From contig CAZIEW010000026.1 in the NCBI GenBank assembly GCA_964538515.1, forward strand, positions 1 to 64,000: DNA of 64,000 nucleotides. Direction: 5' to 3'. The stretch is from CALBZH01 sp964538515. Its GTDB lineage: Bacteria > Desulfobacterota > Syntrophobacteria > Syntrophobacterales > Syntrophobacteraceae. Positions 18,506 to 29,328 of the stretch are shown here, one piece after another; position 1 is the first letter of the stretch; each line of letters opens with the position of its first letter. The position numbers and the translations under genes are program-made. The notes below the pieces were generated by a model. That model saw nothing but the letters and a program-made list of their open reading frames with translations, did no database searches and was not told the DNA's origin.

Positions 18506-19753
18506 TTACTGATGCCCACAGGGCAGCCTGATGGTCACCTCGGTGCCCTTCCCGGGCTGGGAGTCGATTTTCACCTCCCCACCGTGCTCGCAGACAATCC
18601 GGTAGACGGCCGTGAGGCCCAACCCGAATCCGCGGGTCTTGGACGTTACAAAGGGCTCGAACACGGTTGGAAGGACGTCCGCCGGGATCCCAATCCCGCT
18701 GTCGCGCACACGGACCGTGACCCACCCGAGCTCGTTAAAGACCTCAAGCCCCAAGCTCCCTCCATCCGACTGGGCATCGATGGCATTCTGGACCACATTG
18801 CGAAATGTCTGCTCCATCAACGCACGATCTGCCAGAACAGCAGTTTGGCCGTGGGGGTCGGCCCACTCCACCTTGATACCGCGAGCGAGAATCTCGGGCT
18901 GAAGCTGGCTCAACACGGCGGACAGCACTTCTTGCACAACGAGCTGCTCAAAGACGGGCTGTCTCATGGTGTAGAGCTCATCGATGGCGGCCACCAAGCT
19001 CTCCAAGCGCTCGGCTTCCTCAATGATGATCTCGATGGTTTTGCGAGCCGGGCTCGTTTCTTCGAACTGCTTTTGCATGCGTCTGGCGAATCCACCGATG
19101 ACCATGACCGGATTGCGGACCTCGTGCGCCACTCCCTGTGAGAGGCGTCCCAATGCGGCGAGCCATTCCGATCGGGCAAGCCGCTCCTGCGTGCTTTTCA
19201 GCCGGTCCTCGGTGGACATGCATCGGTCCTGAAGTCTCGCATAGAGGCGTGCGTTCTCCAAGGCGATGGCTATCTGATTGGCCAGAATCGTCAGGAGCTC
19301 CAGATCTTCTTCATCGAACCCACTGCTGCCGCGCTTGTTCAAAACCTCGACCACTCCTTTTAGGCTCCCCTTGTCAATGAGGGGGACACAAAGGATGGAT
19401 CGCGTCTTGAATCCCGTCGCGTCATCCACCACCCTGCTGAAGCGAGGGTCCTGGCTCACATCCGCAATGATGAGGGGACGCCCCGTCCGAGCAACCCATC
19501 CTGCCACCCCTTCCCCCGGCTTGAGCCGCACATCCGCCGTCTTGCTCGCGGCGCTTCCCAAGGCCAGGCGAAAAAACAGCTCGCCGGACGCGGGATCGAT
19601 CTCGAAGATGGAGCTGGCCTCGGCGTCCATGCAGCGCTGCACGCACATCATGGCGTTGCGCAGGACCTCCTGGATGTCCAAAGAGGAGTTGATCATACCG
19701 GAGACTTCTGCGAGCGCTTTGAGATCGTCGATCCTAGCCTCTTTCCGACGCAT
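18506..19753 (-). CDS. GAF-domain sensor histidine kinase
   Basis: The 415-residue soluble kinase has a GAF domain (about 20-165, with ILCVPLIDKGSLKGVVEVLN) and a short coiled coil. The HisKA domain has phosphoacceptor His in GVAHEVRNPVMVIGG (about 215), and the HATPase has NVVQNAIDAQ, DSGIGIP and GFGLGLTAVYRI. There is no membrane segment, so it senses a cytoplasmic ligand or redox state. The ATG follows GGGAGG. No response regulator is adjacent on this strand. The convergent neighbour is the P-ATPase, and the divergent one is a SpoIIE-type phosphatase. Confidence 0.92.
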   Translation of the reverse strand: MRRKEARIDDLKALAEVSGMINSSLDIQEVLRNAMMCVQRCMDAEASSIFEIDPASGELFFRLALGSAASKTADVRLKPGEGVAGWVARTGRPLIIADVSQDPRFSRVVDDATGFKTRSILCVPLIDKGSLKGVVEVLNKRGSSGFDEEDLELLTILANQIAIALENARLYARLQDRCMSTEDRLKSTQERLARSEWLAALGRLSQGVAHEVRNPVMVIGGFARRMQKQFEETSPARKTIEIIIEEAERLESLVAAIDELYTMRQPVFEQLVVQEVLSAVLSQLQPEILARGIKVEWADPHGQTAVLADRALMEQTFRNVVQNAIDAQSDGGSLGLEVFNELGWVTVRVRDSGIGIPADVLPTVFEPFVTSKTRGFGLGLTAVYRIVCEHGGEVKIDSQPGKGTEVTIRLPCGHQ

Positions 19754-19922
19754 TGTCGTCTTGCCTCCCTGAGGTTCGTTTCTCGGGATCTCGAGCTCCT
19801 ACTGATGGGCGGGACACGGCGGGGTCTCCCTCTTCACTCTACCTTGCGGGAAGAATATACATTATGCTGTTATAGATTGCATTAGACAGGTGCTCGACGT
19901 GACTCACTTCAGGTTGTAGACG

Positions 19923-21770
19923 ATGCTCAGACCCAAGACCCTGCAGCAGCAGCTGGTTTTCTACCTCATCCTCCCCGTGGCGGTTCTGCTGCTCGCTGGG
20001 GGATACGCCGGTTTTTTCTACTCGCGCAACGTGCTGCTGGGGCAATGGCAGGAAGCGGCCATCCTCAAGATGAGCAAATTTGCGCACGTGATCGACATGC
20101 GCTTGGGCGAGATCAAGAAATACCTGGAGATGTACTCGGATGCCCGCCGTGAGCCCGGAACTCGCGCCATCCAGGAATGGATCCTCCTGGAGCTCGAACA
20201 GCAAGAAGGGGTGGATGAAGTGCGTCTCACGAATCTCGGTCCAAACGACACCCAGATCGAATCTCCCTGCGAGGTCGACGAAGGGGACAGCAAAGACGAG
20301 GATCCCTCTTCCGGCCAGCACCACAGGGTCCGCGCCTGGTGCCACGTGGAGGTGTCGCCGCCTCGCTATGACGCGGTTCGAGCACATCAAAACGTGACCA
20401 TCGTCTCCGAGATGTACGATCAATCCGAGACGGTGGTCGGCCGACTCGAGGTTTCCGTGCGCTTCGATTACCTCATCGCCAACGTGATTGCCTTCAGTGA
20501 ATGGCAGGGGCACGAGGGGTTCCTGGTGGATGATGACGGCAGCGTATTGGTTTGCACCCATGACGGGAAACAGAGTCCCGAATGCGATGGGGGTGCCATC
20601 GACCAGGCGACATTGAAAGCACTCCGCGAAAAGCCGTACGGCACGATCCAGGGAGACGGGCGCCCGCCGGTCACCGTCAGCGGCTTTTACCGTCTTCAGG
20701 AGGCCCCCTGGACGATCGTTCTGGTCGCTCCCGGTCGGGAGGTGCTGGCCCCGATCATTGCCTTCCGCACTTATTTCATGATCGCCGGCATGGCATTCGT
20801 GCTCCTGACCATCATGCTCATCCGCGTTATTGCCGGACGAGCCGTCGCCGCCATCAAAACCGTGTCCAACGCGGCCGGACAGATTGCGGCGGGGCGCCTC
20901 GACATCATGCTCCCCCAACCTGGAAACGGCGACGGCGAGGTGGGGCAATTGGTCCGTGACTTCAACCGGATGGCCTCCCAGCTCGAAGAGCGGCTGCGCC
21001 TCAAAGAAGCCCTCGACGTGGCGATGGAAGTGCAACAGAGTCTCCTTCCGGAGACCCCGCCGTCGCTGCCGCTGATCGACGTGGCGGGAAGAAGCGTTTA
21101 CTGCGACGAAACGGGTGGCGACTACTACGATTTCATCCAGTTCCCCGGCATTGGAGCGCACCGGCTCGTCGTGGCGGTGGGCGACGTCGTGGGACATGGC
21201 ATCGGGGCTGCCCTGCTGATGGCCACGGTGCGGGCCTTCCTCCGAAGCCGCATGTTCAAGCCGGGCACCTTGGCCGAAGTCGTTCAGGACGTGAACACCT
21301 TGCTCTGCCTCGACGCCCGTCGCACGGATTCCTTCATGACGCTCTTTCTCCTGCTCATGGACACCCAGACCAACGAGGTCAAATGGGTGCGGGCGGGACA
21401 CGACCCGGCCCTCATCTACGATCCATCGCACGACGCCTTTCACGAGCTGGAAGGACACGGATCGGCCCTTGGCGTGGACATCACCGTGCCCTTCACGGAA
21501 TACGCGACCAACGGCTGGAGCAACGAGCGGGTGCTGTTGATCGGTACCGACGGCATCTGGGAGACCGAGGACCCCCAAGGGAGGCCCTACGGGAAGGAAC
21601 GGCTCCGCTCCCTGGTCCGGGCGCGGCACCACTTGACCGCGGAAGGAATCATCGAATCCATTCTCACGTCCCTGGCCGACTTCCGTCAGACAGCGCCCCA
21701 GCATGACGACATCACCTTGGTAGTGGTGAAAGGCGCGGTCCGTCATACCAAGGGAGAACCGAAGAGGTGA
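19923..21770 (+). CDS. Membrane-bound PP2C-type (SpoIIE/RsbU) serine phosphatase with HAMP domain
   Basis: The 615-residue protein has a first membrane helix (about 12-32) and a periplasmic sensor region of roughly 245 residues. A second helix near 285-305 and a HAMP domain (VSNAAGQIAAGRLDIMLP) follow. From about 385 the SpoIIE phosphatase domain has acidic metal-binding residues in CDETGGDYYDF and GDVVGHGIGAALLMA, and ends QHDDITLVVV. Such proteins dephosphorylate anti-sigma-factor antagonists in response to an external signal. No anti-sigma or STAS partner is adjacent. Its ribosome site is weak. Confidence 0.93.
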   Translation: MLRPKTLQQQLVFYLILPVAVLLLAGGYAGFFYSRNVLLGQWQEAAILKMSKFAHVIDMRLGEIKKYLEMYSDARREPGTRAIQEWILLELEQQEGVDEVRLTNLGPNDTQIESPCEVDEGDSKDEDPSSGQHHRVRAWCHVEVSPPRYDAVRAHQNVTIVSEMYDQSETVVGRLEVSVRFDYLIANVIAFSEWQGHEGFLVDDDGSVLVCTHDGKQSPECDGGAIDQATLKALREKPYGTIQGDGRPPVTVSGFYRLQEAPWTIVLVAPGREVLAPIIAFRTYFMIAGMAFVLLTIMLIRVIAGRAVAAIKTVSNAAGQIAAGRLDIMLPQPGNGDGEVGQLVRDFNRMASQLEERLRLKEALDVAMEVQQSLLPETPPSLPLIDVAGRSVYCDETGGDYYDFIQFPGIGAHRLVVAVGDVVGHGIGAALLMATVRAFLRSRMFKPGTLAEVVQDVNTLLCLDARRTDSFMTLFLLLMDTQTNEVKWVRAGHDPALIYDPSHDAFHELEGHGSALGVDITVPFTEYATNGWSNERVLLIGTDGIWETEDPQGRPYGKERLRSLVRARHHLTAEGIIESILTSLADFRQTAPQHDDITLVVVKGAVRHTKGEPKR

Positions 21771-21794
21771 AACCATCCACGAAGGGGGAAAGAC

Positions 21795-23216
21795 ATGGCT
21801 GAAGAGAGGATTCGGGAATCGGTCATCGCAGGAACGTGGTACCCCGCTCGCCCCGAAGCGCTGAGAAGTGAGATTTCCCGTTACATCGGCCAAGCCAAGC
21901 CGGGTCCGGTCCCCGGGGAGCTCGTGGGGCTCGTCGTCCCTCACGCCGGTTACGTCTACTCGGGGGGCGTCGCCGCTCACGCCTACAAGCTCCTGGAGGA
22001 GCGGCAGTTCGACCGTGTCATGATTCTGGCCCCCAGCCACCGGGCGTATTTCAAAGGAGCGAGCGTTTACACGCTGGGCGGCTACCGCACGCCCCTCGGC
22101 GTTGTGCCGTTGGATCAGCCCCTCGTGGACGCACTCCTGGAACATCCCTCCCTGGTCCGGTTCGTCCCGGAGGCGGACGCCGAAGAGCACTCCCTCGAAA
22201 TCCAGCTGCCGTTTCTCCAGGCCCTTTTGCGGGACTTTCGGCTGACCCCGGTCATCATGGCGGAACAGTCGCTCGAATTCTGCGAGCAGCTCGCGCACGT
22301 CATCGCCGATGCGTGCCGCGGGCAGCGGATCCTTCTCGTGGCAAGCAGCGACCTGTCCCACTATCACCCGTATGCCGAAGCCAAGCGGCTTGACCAGGTG
22401 GTTTCGGAGTGCATCGATCGTTTCGACCCGCGAGGCTTGCACGGTCATTTGCAACGGGGCGACTGCGAGGCGTGCGGCGCCGGTCCAATGATGACGGTGA
22501 TGCTGGCAAGCAGGCTCATGGGGGCAAACAAGGCCAAGGTGCTGCATTACGCCAATTCGGGGGACGTGAGCGGCGACAAGCGGGGGGTCGTGGGTTACCT
22601 TGCAGCGGCATTCTACCGAGCCGCTGAGTCAGTGAGAACGCCAGGCGTCGAGGGCGGACGCAGCAAAGCCGGCGTGAGCCTGGGGCTTTCAGATGCCGAA
22701 AAGCAAACGCTTCGCGAAATCGCAATGGAGGCGATTCGTTCCCGGTGCCGCGGCGAACCTCTTCCCGAGTCTCCGATGATAACGGGAAAACTTGGCGAGC
22801 CGCACGGAGTATTTGTCAGTCTTCACAAAGGAACGGAGCTTCGGGGGTGCATCGGCATGATCGAAGGCCGAGAGCCCTTGATCGAAACGGTGAAGAGCAT
22901 GGCGGTTCAGGCGGCCTTCTCGGACCCTCGATTCTGCGCCGTCAGCCCGGAAGAGCTGGACGACCTGCACGTGGAGATTTCCGTCCTGACACCCCTTGAG
23001 CGGGTTGAGGACCCCGAAACGATCGAAGTCGGAACGCACGGCCTCTATATCCGCAAGGGATACGCCTCAGGGCTGCTGCTCCCCCAAGTGGCCGTCGAGC
23101 ACGGGTGGGACCGCACCCAGTTCCTGGAGTGGACGTGCAAGAAGGCCGGACTCCCCGCCAATGCGTGGAGGAAACCGGAAACCGAGATTTATCGGTTCTC
23201 TGCAGACGTATTTTGA
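21795..23216 (+). CDS. Memo-AMMECR1 fusion (AmmeMemoRadiSam system proteins B and A in one chain)
   Basis: Residues 1 to about 275 are a Memo-like domain (dioxygenase-type fold) with VPHAGYVYSG, APSHRAYFKG, EEHSLEIQLPFL and SSDLSHYHPY, which supply conserved metal-site histidines. From about 293 an AMMECR1 domain follows (KLGEPHGVFVSLHK, LRGCIGMIEG, SDPRFCAV, LHVEISVLTPLE). In other bacteria these are separate proteins encoded with a radical SAM protein, AmrS; biochemical function is unsettled. No AmrS-like gene is next to it here. The gene starts 24 bp after the phosphatase behind GGGGGAAAG, so it is probably co-transcribed. Confidence 0.92.
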   Translation: MAEERIRESVIAGTWYPARPEALRSEISRYIGQAKPGPVPGELVGLVVPHAGYVYSGGVAAHAYKLLEERQFDRVMILAPSHRAYFKGASVYTLGGYRTPLGVVPLDQPLVDALLEHPSLVRFVPEADAEEHSLEIQLPFLQALLRDFRLTPVIMAEQSLEFCEQLAHVIADACRGQRILLVASSDLSHYHPYAEAKRLDQVVSECIDRFDPRGLHGHLQRGDCEACGAGPMMTVMLASRLMGANKAKVLHYANSGDVSGDKRGVVGYLAAAFYRAAESVRTPGVEGGRSKAGVSLGLSDAEKQTLREIAMEAIRSRCRGEPLPESPMITGKLGEPHGVFVSLHKGTELRGCIGMIEGREPLIETVKSMAVQAAFSDPRFCAVSPEELDDLHVEISVLTPLERVEDPETIEVGTHGLYIRKGYASGLLLPQVAVEHGWDRTQFLEWTCKKAGLPANAWRKPETEIYRFSADVF

Positions 23217-23232
23217 AGACTGAGGTGAAGAC

Positions 23233-23781
23233 GTGGCCGCGATTGTGAATCTAAATGAACAGCGACGCCAGATGGCCGCACGACGAGGCTTTCAGTCATG
23301 GGAGCATCGTTTCGGCGAAACATACACGGACCAGACCTGCCTGCGCGACCTGAGTGATGCGGCCCTCAAGGAGCTTTTCCGCGGCGGCCCGGACGGCTCC
23401 ATGCCGCTTTATGACTGCATCATGGGGGTGCTCGGGCTCGGGCTGGGACCGCGCTTCTATTACCTGGAAAACAAGGAGCGGCTGTTGGTCATGGACATCG
23501 CCCTGTTCCTCCTGGATAACCTTCGCTTCCAGGCCATGCGGCGGATGGGGTGGCTGGACGACTCTCCTCTGTTCCATGTCCCGATCGTCGACCTCATTCT
23601 CGAGTTTTCAACCAAATACGTCTCCATGCAGCACTGGACGCCGGCCATGGCCGCGACGCACCCGGCCTATGTGGACTACATGGAGACCTTTGAATCCGAC
23701 CGCGGATCGTTCATTCGCCGCCTTATTCCTCAGGCCTTGGAGGAGTTTGGCCATCCATCGGAGGAACGCCCGCCTGAATGA
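23233..23781 (+). CDS. Hypothetical protein, possibly co-transcribed with the Memo-AMMECR1 gene
   Basis: I do not recognise this 182-residue protein. It has a GTG start with a GAGGTGAAG ribosome site 17 bp after the preceding stop. The sequence is mostly helical, with two fairly hydrophobic stretches (MGVLGLGLGPRFYYL, LLVMDIALFLLDNLRF) that are not clear membrane helices. There are two cysteines and a conserved-looking YLENKERLLVMDIA. The context suggests only that it belongs to the unit starting at the Memo gene. Confidence 0.7.
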   Translation: MAAIVNLNEQRRQMAARRGFQSWEHRFGETYTDQTCLRDLSDAALKELFRGGPDGSMPLYDCIMGVLGLGLGPRFYYLENKERLLVMDIALFLLDNLRFQAMRRMGWLDDSPLFHVPIVDLILEFSTKYVSMQHWTPAMAATHPAYVDYMETFESDRGSFIRRLIPQALEEFGHPSEERPPE

Positions 23782-23987
23782 TCGCCAGCATCCGCTGTCC
23801 CTGGATCGGGCGTGGTCGACCACGAACGCCAGCCGCTCGTCCTCCGTCCCGATGGGATGGGAGTCCTCTTCCTGGCTCCTCCCACCAGCCTGGAGGCCTG
23901 GTTGAAAAGGGCTGCTCCAGCCCTTATACTTCAAATGCTGATGGCCATTGCGGCGTGTCAGGTCTCTCCACATGGAAGGAAGCTCAA

Positions 23988-25787
<1,800 letters not shown>

Positions 25788-25803
25788 TGGAGCGAAACAA
25801 CCC

Positions 25804-26991
25804 ATGATTGGCATCTCCAAACTGTACTGCGGCACGGTGGAGCCTTCCGATGCCCTGCGCTACGGGCGCCACAGCGGTCTGCTGCCGTCGCATCTCCTGC
25901 AGTTCTCAGCCGATAAGAAGCCCGTGGTCGTCTGGAACGCCACCCGCCGCTGCAATCTCAAGTGCGTCCACTGCTACGCCCACGCTCGGGACGAGGCGTT
26001 TCCCGACGAGCTGTCCACTGCGGAAGGCAAGAAGGTTCTCGATGACCTTTCCCAGTTCGGTGCCCCGGTGGTGCTGTTCTCAGGCGGAGAGCCGCTCATG
26101 CGTCAGGACCTGACCGAGCTCGCCGCCTACGCGGTGGGAAAGGGGATGCGCGCGGTCATCTCGACCAACGGAACCCTGATCACGCCCACCGTGGCCACGG
26201 AGCTCAAGCAGGTGGGGCTTTCCTACGTCGGCATCAGTCTGGATGGCCTCAATGAGGTGAACGACAAATTCCGCGGCGTCAAGGGCGCCTTCGAGATGGC
26301 CCTGAACGGGATCCGTGCCTGCCAGGAGGCCGGCATCAAGGTGGGGCTCCGCTTCACCATGAATCGACGCAATGCGGGTGAGATCGGCCCCATCTTCGAT
26401 CTGCTCGAGGTGGAGAACATCCCTCGGGTCTGCTTCTACCACCTGGTTTACGCGGGACGCGGCAGCAAGCTCATGAAAGAAGACCTGTCCCATGAGGAGA
26501 CCCGGGAAGCGGTGGACCTCATCATCGACCGCACCAGGGACCTGCACGATCGCGGCAAGCCCAAGGAGGTGCTCACCGTTGACAACCACGCGGATGGGCC
26601 CTACCTGTACCTTCGGATGCTCAAGGAGCAATCCCCCCGTGCTCCGGAAGTGCTCGAGCTACTCCAGATGAACGAAGGCAACAGCTCGGGGCGCGGCATC
26701 GGTTGCATCAGCTGGGACGGCAGCGTTCATGCCGATCAGTTCTGGCGGCACTATTCCTTCGGAAACGTGCGGGAAAGGCCCTTCAGCGAGATTTGGAGTG
26801 ACCTCTCCAACGACCTGATGCGCCGCCTGAAAGAAAAGAAGAAATACGTCAAGGGCCGGTGCGCGGTCTGCAAGTGGCTGGATGTCTGCGGCGGGAATTT
26901 CAGGGTTCGCGCGGAAGCCGCCACGGGAGATCTTTGGGCTTGCGACCCGGCGTGCTACCTGACGGACGAAGAAGTCGGGCTGGTCAAGTGA
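25804..26991 (+). CDS. ahbC: AhbC, radical SAM enzyme of the siroheme-dependent heme pathway
   Basis: The 395-residue protein begins MIGISKLYCGTVEPSDALRY, a start I associate with AhbC/NirJ1 proteins. The radical SAM cluster motif is CNLKCVHC (C50, C54, C57), with GGEP shortly after. A second cysteine cluster near the C-terminus (CAVCKWLDVCGG and CDPAC) fits a SPASM-type auxiliary [4Fe-4S] site. AhbC removes the acetate side chains of 12,18-didecarboxysiroheme to give Fe-coproporphyrin III in sulfate reducers and archaea. It is followed by hemB and ahbD on the same strand, which supports the call over a NirJ heme d1 role. Confidence 0.9.
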   Translation: MIGISKLYCGTVEPSDALRYGRHSGLLPSHLLQFSADKKPVVVWNATRRCNLKCVHCYAHARDEAFPDELSTAEGKKVLDDLSQFGAPVVLFSGGEPLMRQDLTELAAYAVGKGMRAVISTNGTLITPTVATELKQVGLSYVGISLDGLNEVNDKFRGVKGAFEMALNGIRACQEAGIKVGLRFTMNRRNAGEIGPIFDLLEVENIPRVCFYHLVYAGRGSKLMKEDLSHEETREAVDLIIDRTRDLHDRGKPKEVLTVDNHADGPYLYLRMLKEQSPRAPEVLELLQMNEGNSSGRGIGCISWDGSVHADQFWRHYSFGNVRERPFSEIWSDLSNDLMRRLKEKKKYVKGRCAVCKWLDVCGGNFRVRAEAATGDLWACDPACYLTDEEVGLVK

Positions 26992-27032
26992 GGAGCCCAC
27001 AGTGACCGCCCCATTGCCGGAAGCTTTGCCAG

Positions 27033-27061
27033 GAAAGCACGAATCATCCATTCGTGCTTTC
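27033..27061 (+). terminator. Perfect 12-bp hairpin between ahbC and hemB
   Basis: GAAAGCACGAAT and ATTCGTGCTTTC form a perfect 12-bp stem with a 5-nt loop (CATCC), 42 bp after the ahbC stop and 75 bp before the hemB start. It is followed by TCTGTTTCG, too poor in T for a strong terminator. It may reduce read-through or protect the mRNA end. Confidence 0.5.
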
Positions 27062-27136
27062 TCTGTTTCGTGGTTCTGTGATAGTGGTTCTCTCGAAAGC
27101 GTTCAAGAAAGGAACCCCATCGAGGGAAGGAGTCCC

Positions 27137-28111
27137 ATGCATTATCCCTATTATCGCCCCAGAAGATTTCGGCGGACTGAGAACCTGCGGCGCATGATCC
27201 GCGAAACCGTGCTGACGGTCGATCAGCTCATCTACCCCCTTTTCGTCCTTCCGGGCCGGGATGCCAAGATCCCAGTAAAGTCCATGCCCGGGGTCTATCA
27301 GCTATCCGCCGACCGGTTGCTCGACGAGCTCCAGTCCGTCGCGTCCCTCCACATTCCAGGGATTTTGCTTTTCGGCCTGCCGAGCAAGAAAGACGAGATC
27401 GGCAGCGAAGCGTTCGCGGAAGACGGAGTCGTGCAGCAGGCCGTTAAGGCCATTAAGGACAAGTTCCCGGATCTGGTGGTCATAACCGACGTCTGCATGT
27501 GCGAATATACGAGTCACGGCCATTGCGGAAAGCTACACGGCAACGATGTCGACAATGATGCGACCCTCGAGCTGCTCGCCCAGGTCGCCCTCTCCCACGC
27601 CAAGGCGGGGGCGGACGTAGTGGCACCCTCGGACATGATGGACGGACGGGTGGCCGCCATTCGGGATGCGCTCGATGAAAACGCATTCGAGCAGGTGGGA
27701 ATCCTCGCCTATTCGGCCAAGTACTGCTCGGCTTTTTACGGTCCTTTCCGGGATGCCGCCGATTCTGCCCCCAAGTTCGGGGACCGGCGCACCTACCAGA
27801 TGGATATCGCCAATGCCGACGAGGCGATTCGCGAGGTGGGGCTGGACCTGGAAGAAGGGGCCGACATGGTCATGGTCAAGCCGGCCCTGGCGTATCTCGA
27901 CATCATCCGAAAGATCAAGGATGAATACCAGTGGCCCCTTGCGGCTTACAATGTCAGCGGCGAGTACTCCATGATCAAGGCCGCAGCAGCCAACGGGTGG
28001 CTGGATGAAGAGCGCGTCATGATGGAGACCCTGATCGCTATCCGGAGGGCTGGTGCGGACCTGATTCTCACCTATTTTGCCAAAGACGCAGCCCGCCTGC
28101 TTCAGGACTGA
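27137..28111 (+). CDS. hemB: Porphobilinogen synthase (delta-aminolevulinate dehydratase)
   Basis: The 324-residue enzyme condenses two 5-aminolevulinate molecules into porphobilinogen, the precursor of siroheme and heme. The catalytic lysines are in AYSAKYCSAFYGPF (K195) and MVMVKPA (K248). The metal site DVCMCEYTSHGHCG has three cysteines (120, 122, 130), which marks a zinc-dependent enzyme. The ATG at 27137 lies behind GGAAGGAG; the frame extends upstream through the hairpin, but that part is not conserved-looking. It lies between the two radical SAM heme genes. Confidence 0.97.
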   Translation: MHYPYYRPRRFRRTENLRRMIRETVLTVDQLIYPLFVLPGRDAKIPVKSMPGVYQLSADRLLDELQSVASLHIPGILLFGLPSKKDEIGSEAFAEDGVVQQAVKAIKDKFPDLVVITDVCMCEYTSHGHCGKLHGNDVDNDATLELLAQVALSHAKAGADVVAPSDMMDGRVAAIRDALDENAFEQVGILAYSAKYCSAFYGPFRDAADSAPKFGDRRTYQMDIANADEAIREVGLDLEEGADMVMVKPALAYLDIIRKIKDEYQWPLAAYNVSGEYSMIKAAAANGWLDEERVMMETLIAIRRAGADLILTYFAKDAARLLQD

Positions 28112-28142
28112 AGCGGGCAGACCCTTTCTGGAAAGGAAGCGC

Positions 28143-29300
28143 ATGCATCCTCACGCATCCAGTCCCAAGGGCCATCCCCATGGAGGAGCAGCCCCTCACG
28201 GCGGCCATCCGCGCGGTACGGGAGACGATCCCAACCGCATCGAGGCGACCCTTCGGCTCGTGGCCTGGGAAGTCACCCGCAGCTGCAACCTCGCTTGCGT
28301 CCACTGCCGAGCCGCCGCCCTCGACCGGCCCTACGAGAATGAGCTGACAACCCAGGAAGCGCTCGGCCTGCTCGACAACATTGCTTCATTTGCCAAGCCC
28401 ATCATCATCCTGACAGGCGGCGAGCCCCTCCTGCGGGACGACATTTTTGAGGTCGCGGACCACGGCAACCGACTTGGGCTACGGATGACCATGGCGGTCA
28501 ACGGGACCTTGCTCACCCCCGAGCGGGTCCGACGCATGCTGGAAGTCGGCATACAGAGAATCAGCGTCAGCCTCGATGGAGCTTCGTCCACCACCCACGA
28601 TGCTTTCAGGAAAGTCGAAGGCGCCTTCGACGGGGCCATCCGCGGGATCACCATGGCACGACAGGAAGGCCTCGACTTTCAGATCAACACCACCATCACC
28701 CTGCAGAACCTGGAGGAGATCCCGGCCATTCAGGAGCTGGCCGTGAAGCTGGGCGCCGTGGCGCATCACATCTTCCTGCTGGTTCCCATGGGTCGCGGTC
28801 GCGACCTGGCCGAGCAGGCCATTTCGGCCAAGCAATACGAGAAGACCCTGCACTGGTTCTATGAACAGCGGGACAAGGTGCCACTCCAGTTGAAAGCCAC
28901 CTGCGCGCCGCATTATTACAGAATTCTGAGGCAGCGAGCCAAGGCCGACGGGCGGGAGGTCGACTTCGGAAGCTTCGGCCTGGATGCGGTGACGCGAGGA
29001 TGTCTGGGGGGTGTGGGGTTCGCATTCGTCTCCCACGTAGGCCAGGTCCAGCCCTGCGGGTACCTGGAGCTGGACGCCGGCAACGTGCGCACCCAGACGT
29101 TCCGCGAGATCTGGGAGACGTCCCCCGTCTTCGAGAACCTCAGGGATCTCACAAAGTACGAAGGCAAGTGCGGCCAGTGCCGCTACATTCGCGTGTGCGG
29201 CGGCTGCCGCGCCCGGGCTTATGAGGCCACCGGGAGCTACCTCGCCGAAGAGCCCCTGTGCCTGTATCAGCCCCGTCCCCAGACCGGCTGCACGCCGTAG
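28143..29300 (+). CDS. ahbD: AhbD, radical SAM heme synthase (Fe-coproporphyrin III to heme b)
   Basis: The 385-residue protein has the radical SAM motif CNLACVHC (C48, C52, C55), GGEPLLRDD, and a C-terminal SPASM cluster (CGQCRYIRVCGGC plus a later cysteine). AhbD oxidatively decarboxylates two propionates of Fe-coproporphyrin III to the vinyl groups of heme. The N-terminal 25 residues are rich in His and Gly (MHPHASSPKGHPHGG), which could bind metal. The ATG at 28143 has GGAAAGGAAG upstream and follows hemB by 31 bp, so translation from one mRNA is likely. Confidence 0.9.
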   Translation: MHPHASSPKGHPHGGAAPHGGHPRGTGDDPNRIEATLRLVAWEVTRSCNLACVHCRAAALDRPYENELTTQEALGLLDNIASFAKPIIILTGGEPLLRDDIFEVADHGNRLGLRMTMAVNGTLLTPERVRRMLEVGIQRISVSLDGASSTTHDAFRKVEGAFDGAIRGITMARQEGLDFQINTTITLQNLEEIPAIQELAVKLGAVAHHIFLLVPMGRGRDLAEQAISAKQYEKTLHWFYEQRDKVPLQLKATCAPHYYRILRQRAKADGREVDFGSFGLDAVTRGCLGGVGFAFVSHVGQVQPCGYLELDAGNVRTQTFREIWETSPVFENLRDLTKYEGKCGQCRYIRVCGGCRARAYEATGSYLAEEPLCLYQPRPQTGCTP

Positions 29301-29328
29301 CCTTTTCCGCCATCGAAAGGAGCCTCTC

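Noticed and set aside
19839..22547. A 902-codon open frame on the minus strand
   Set aside because: It is antisense to the phosphatase and Memo-AMMECR1 genes and has no protein-like motifs.
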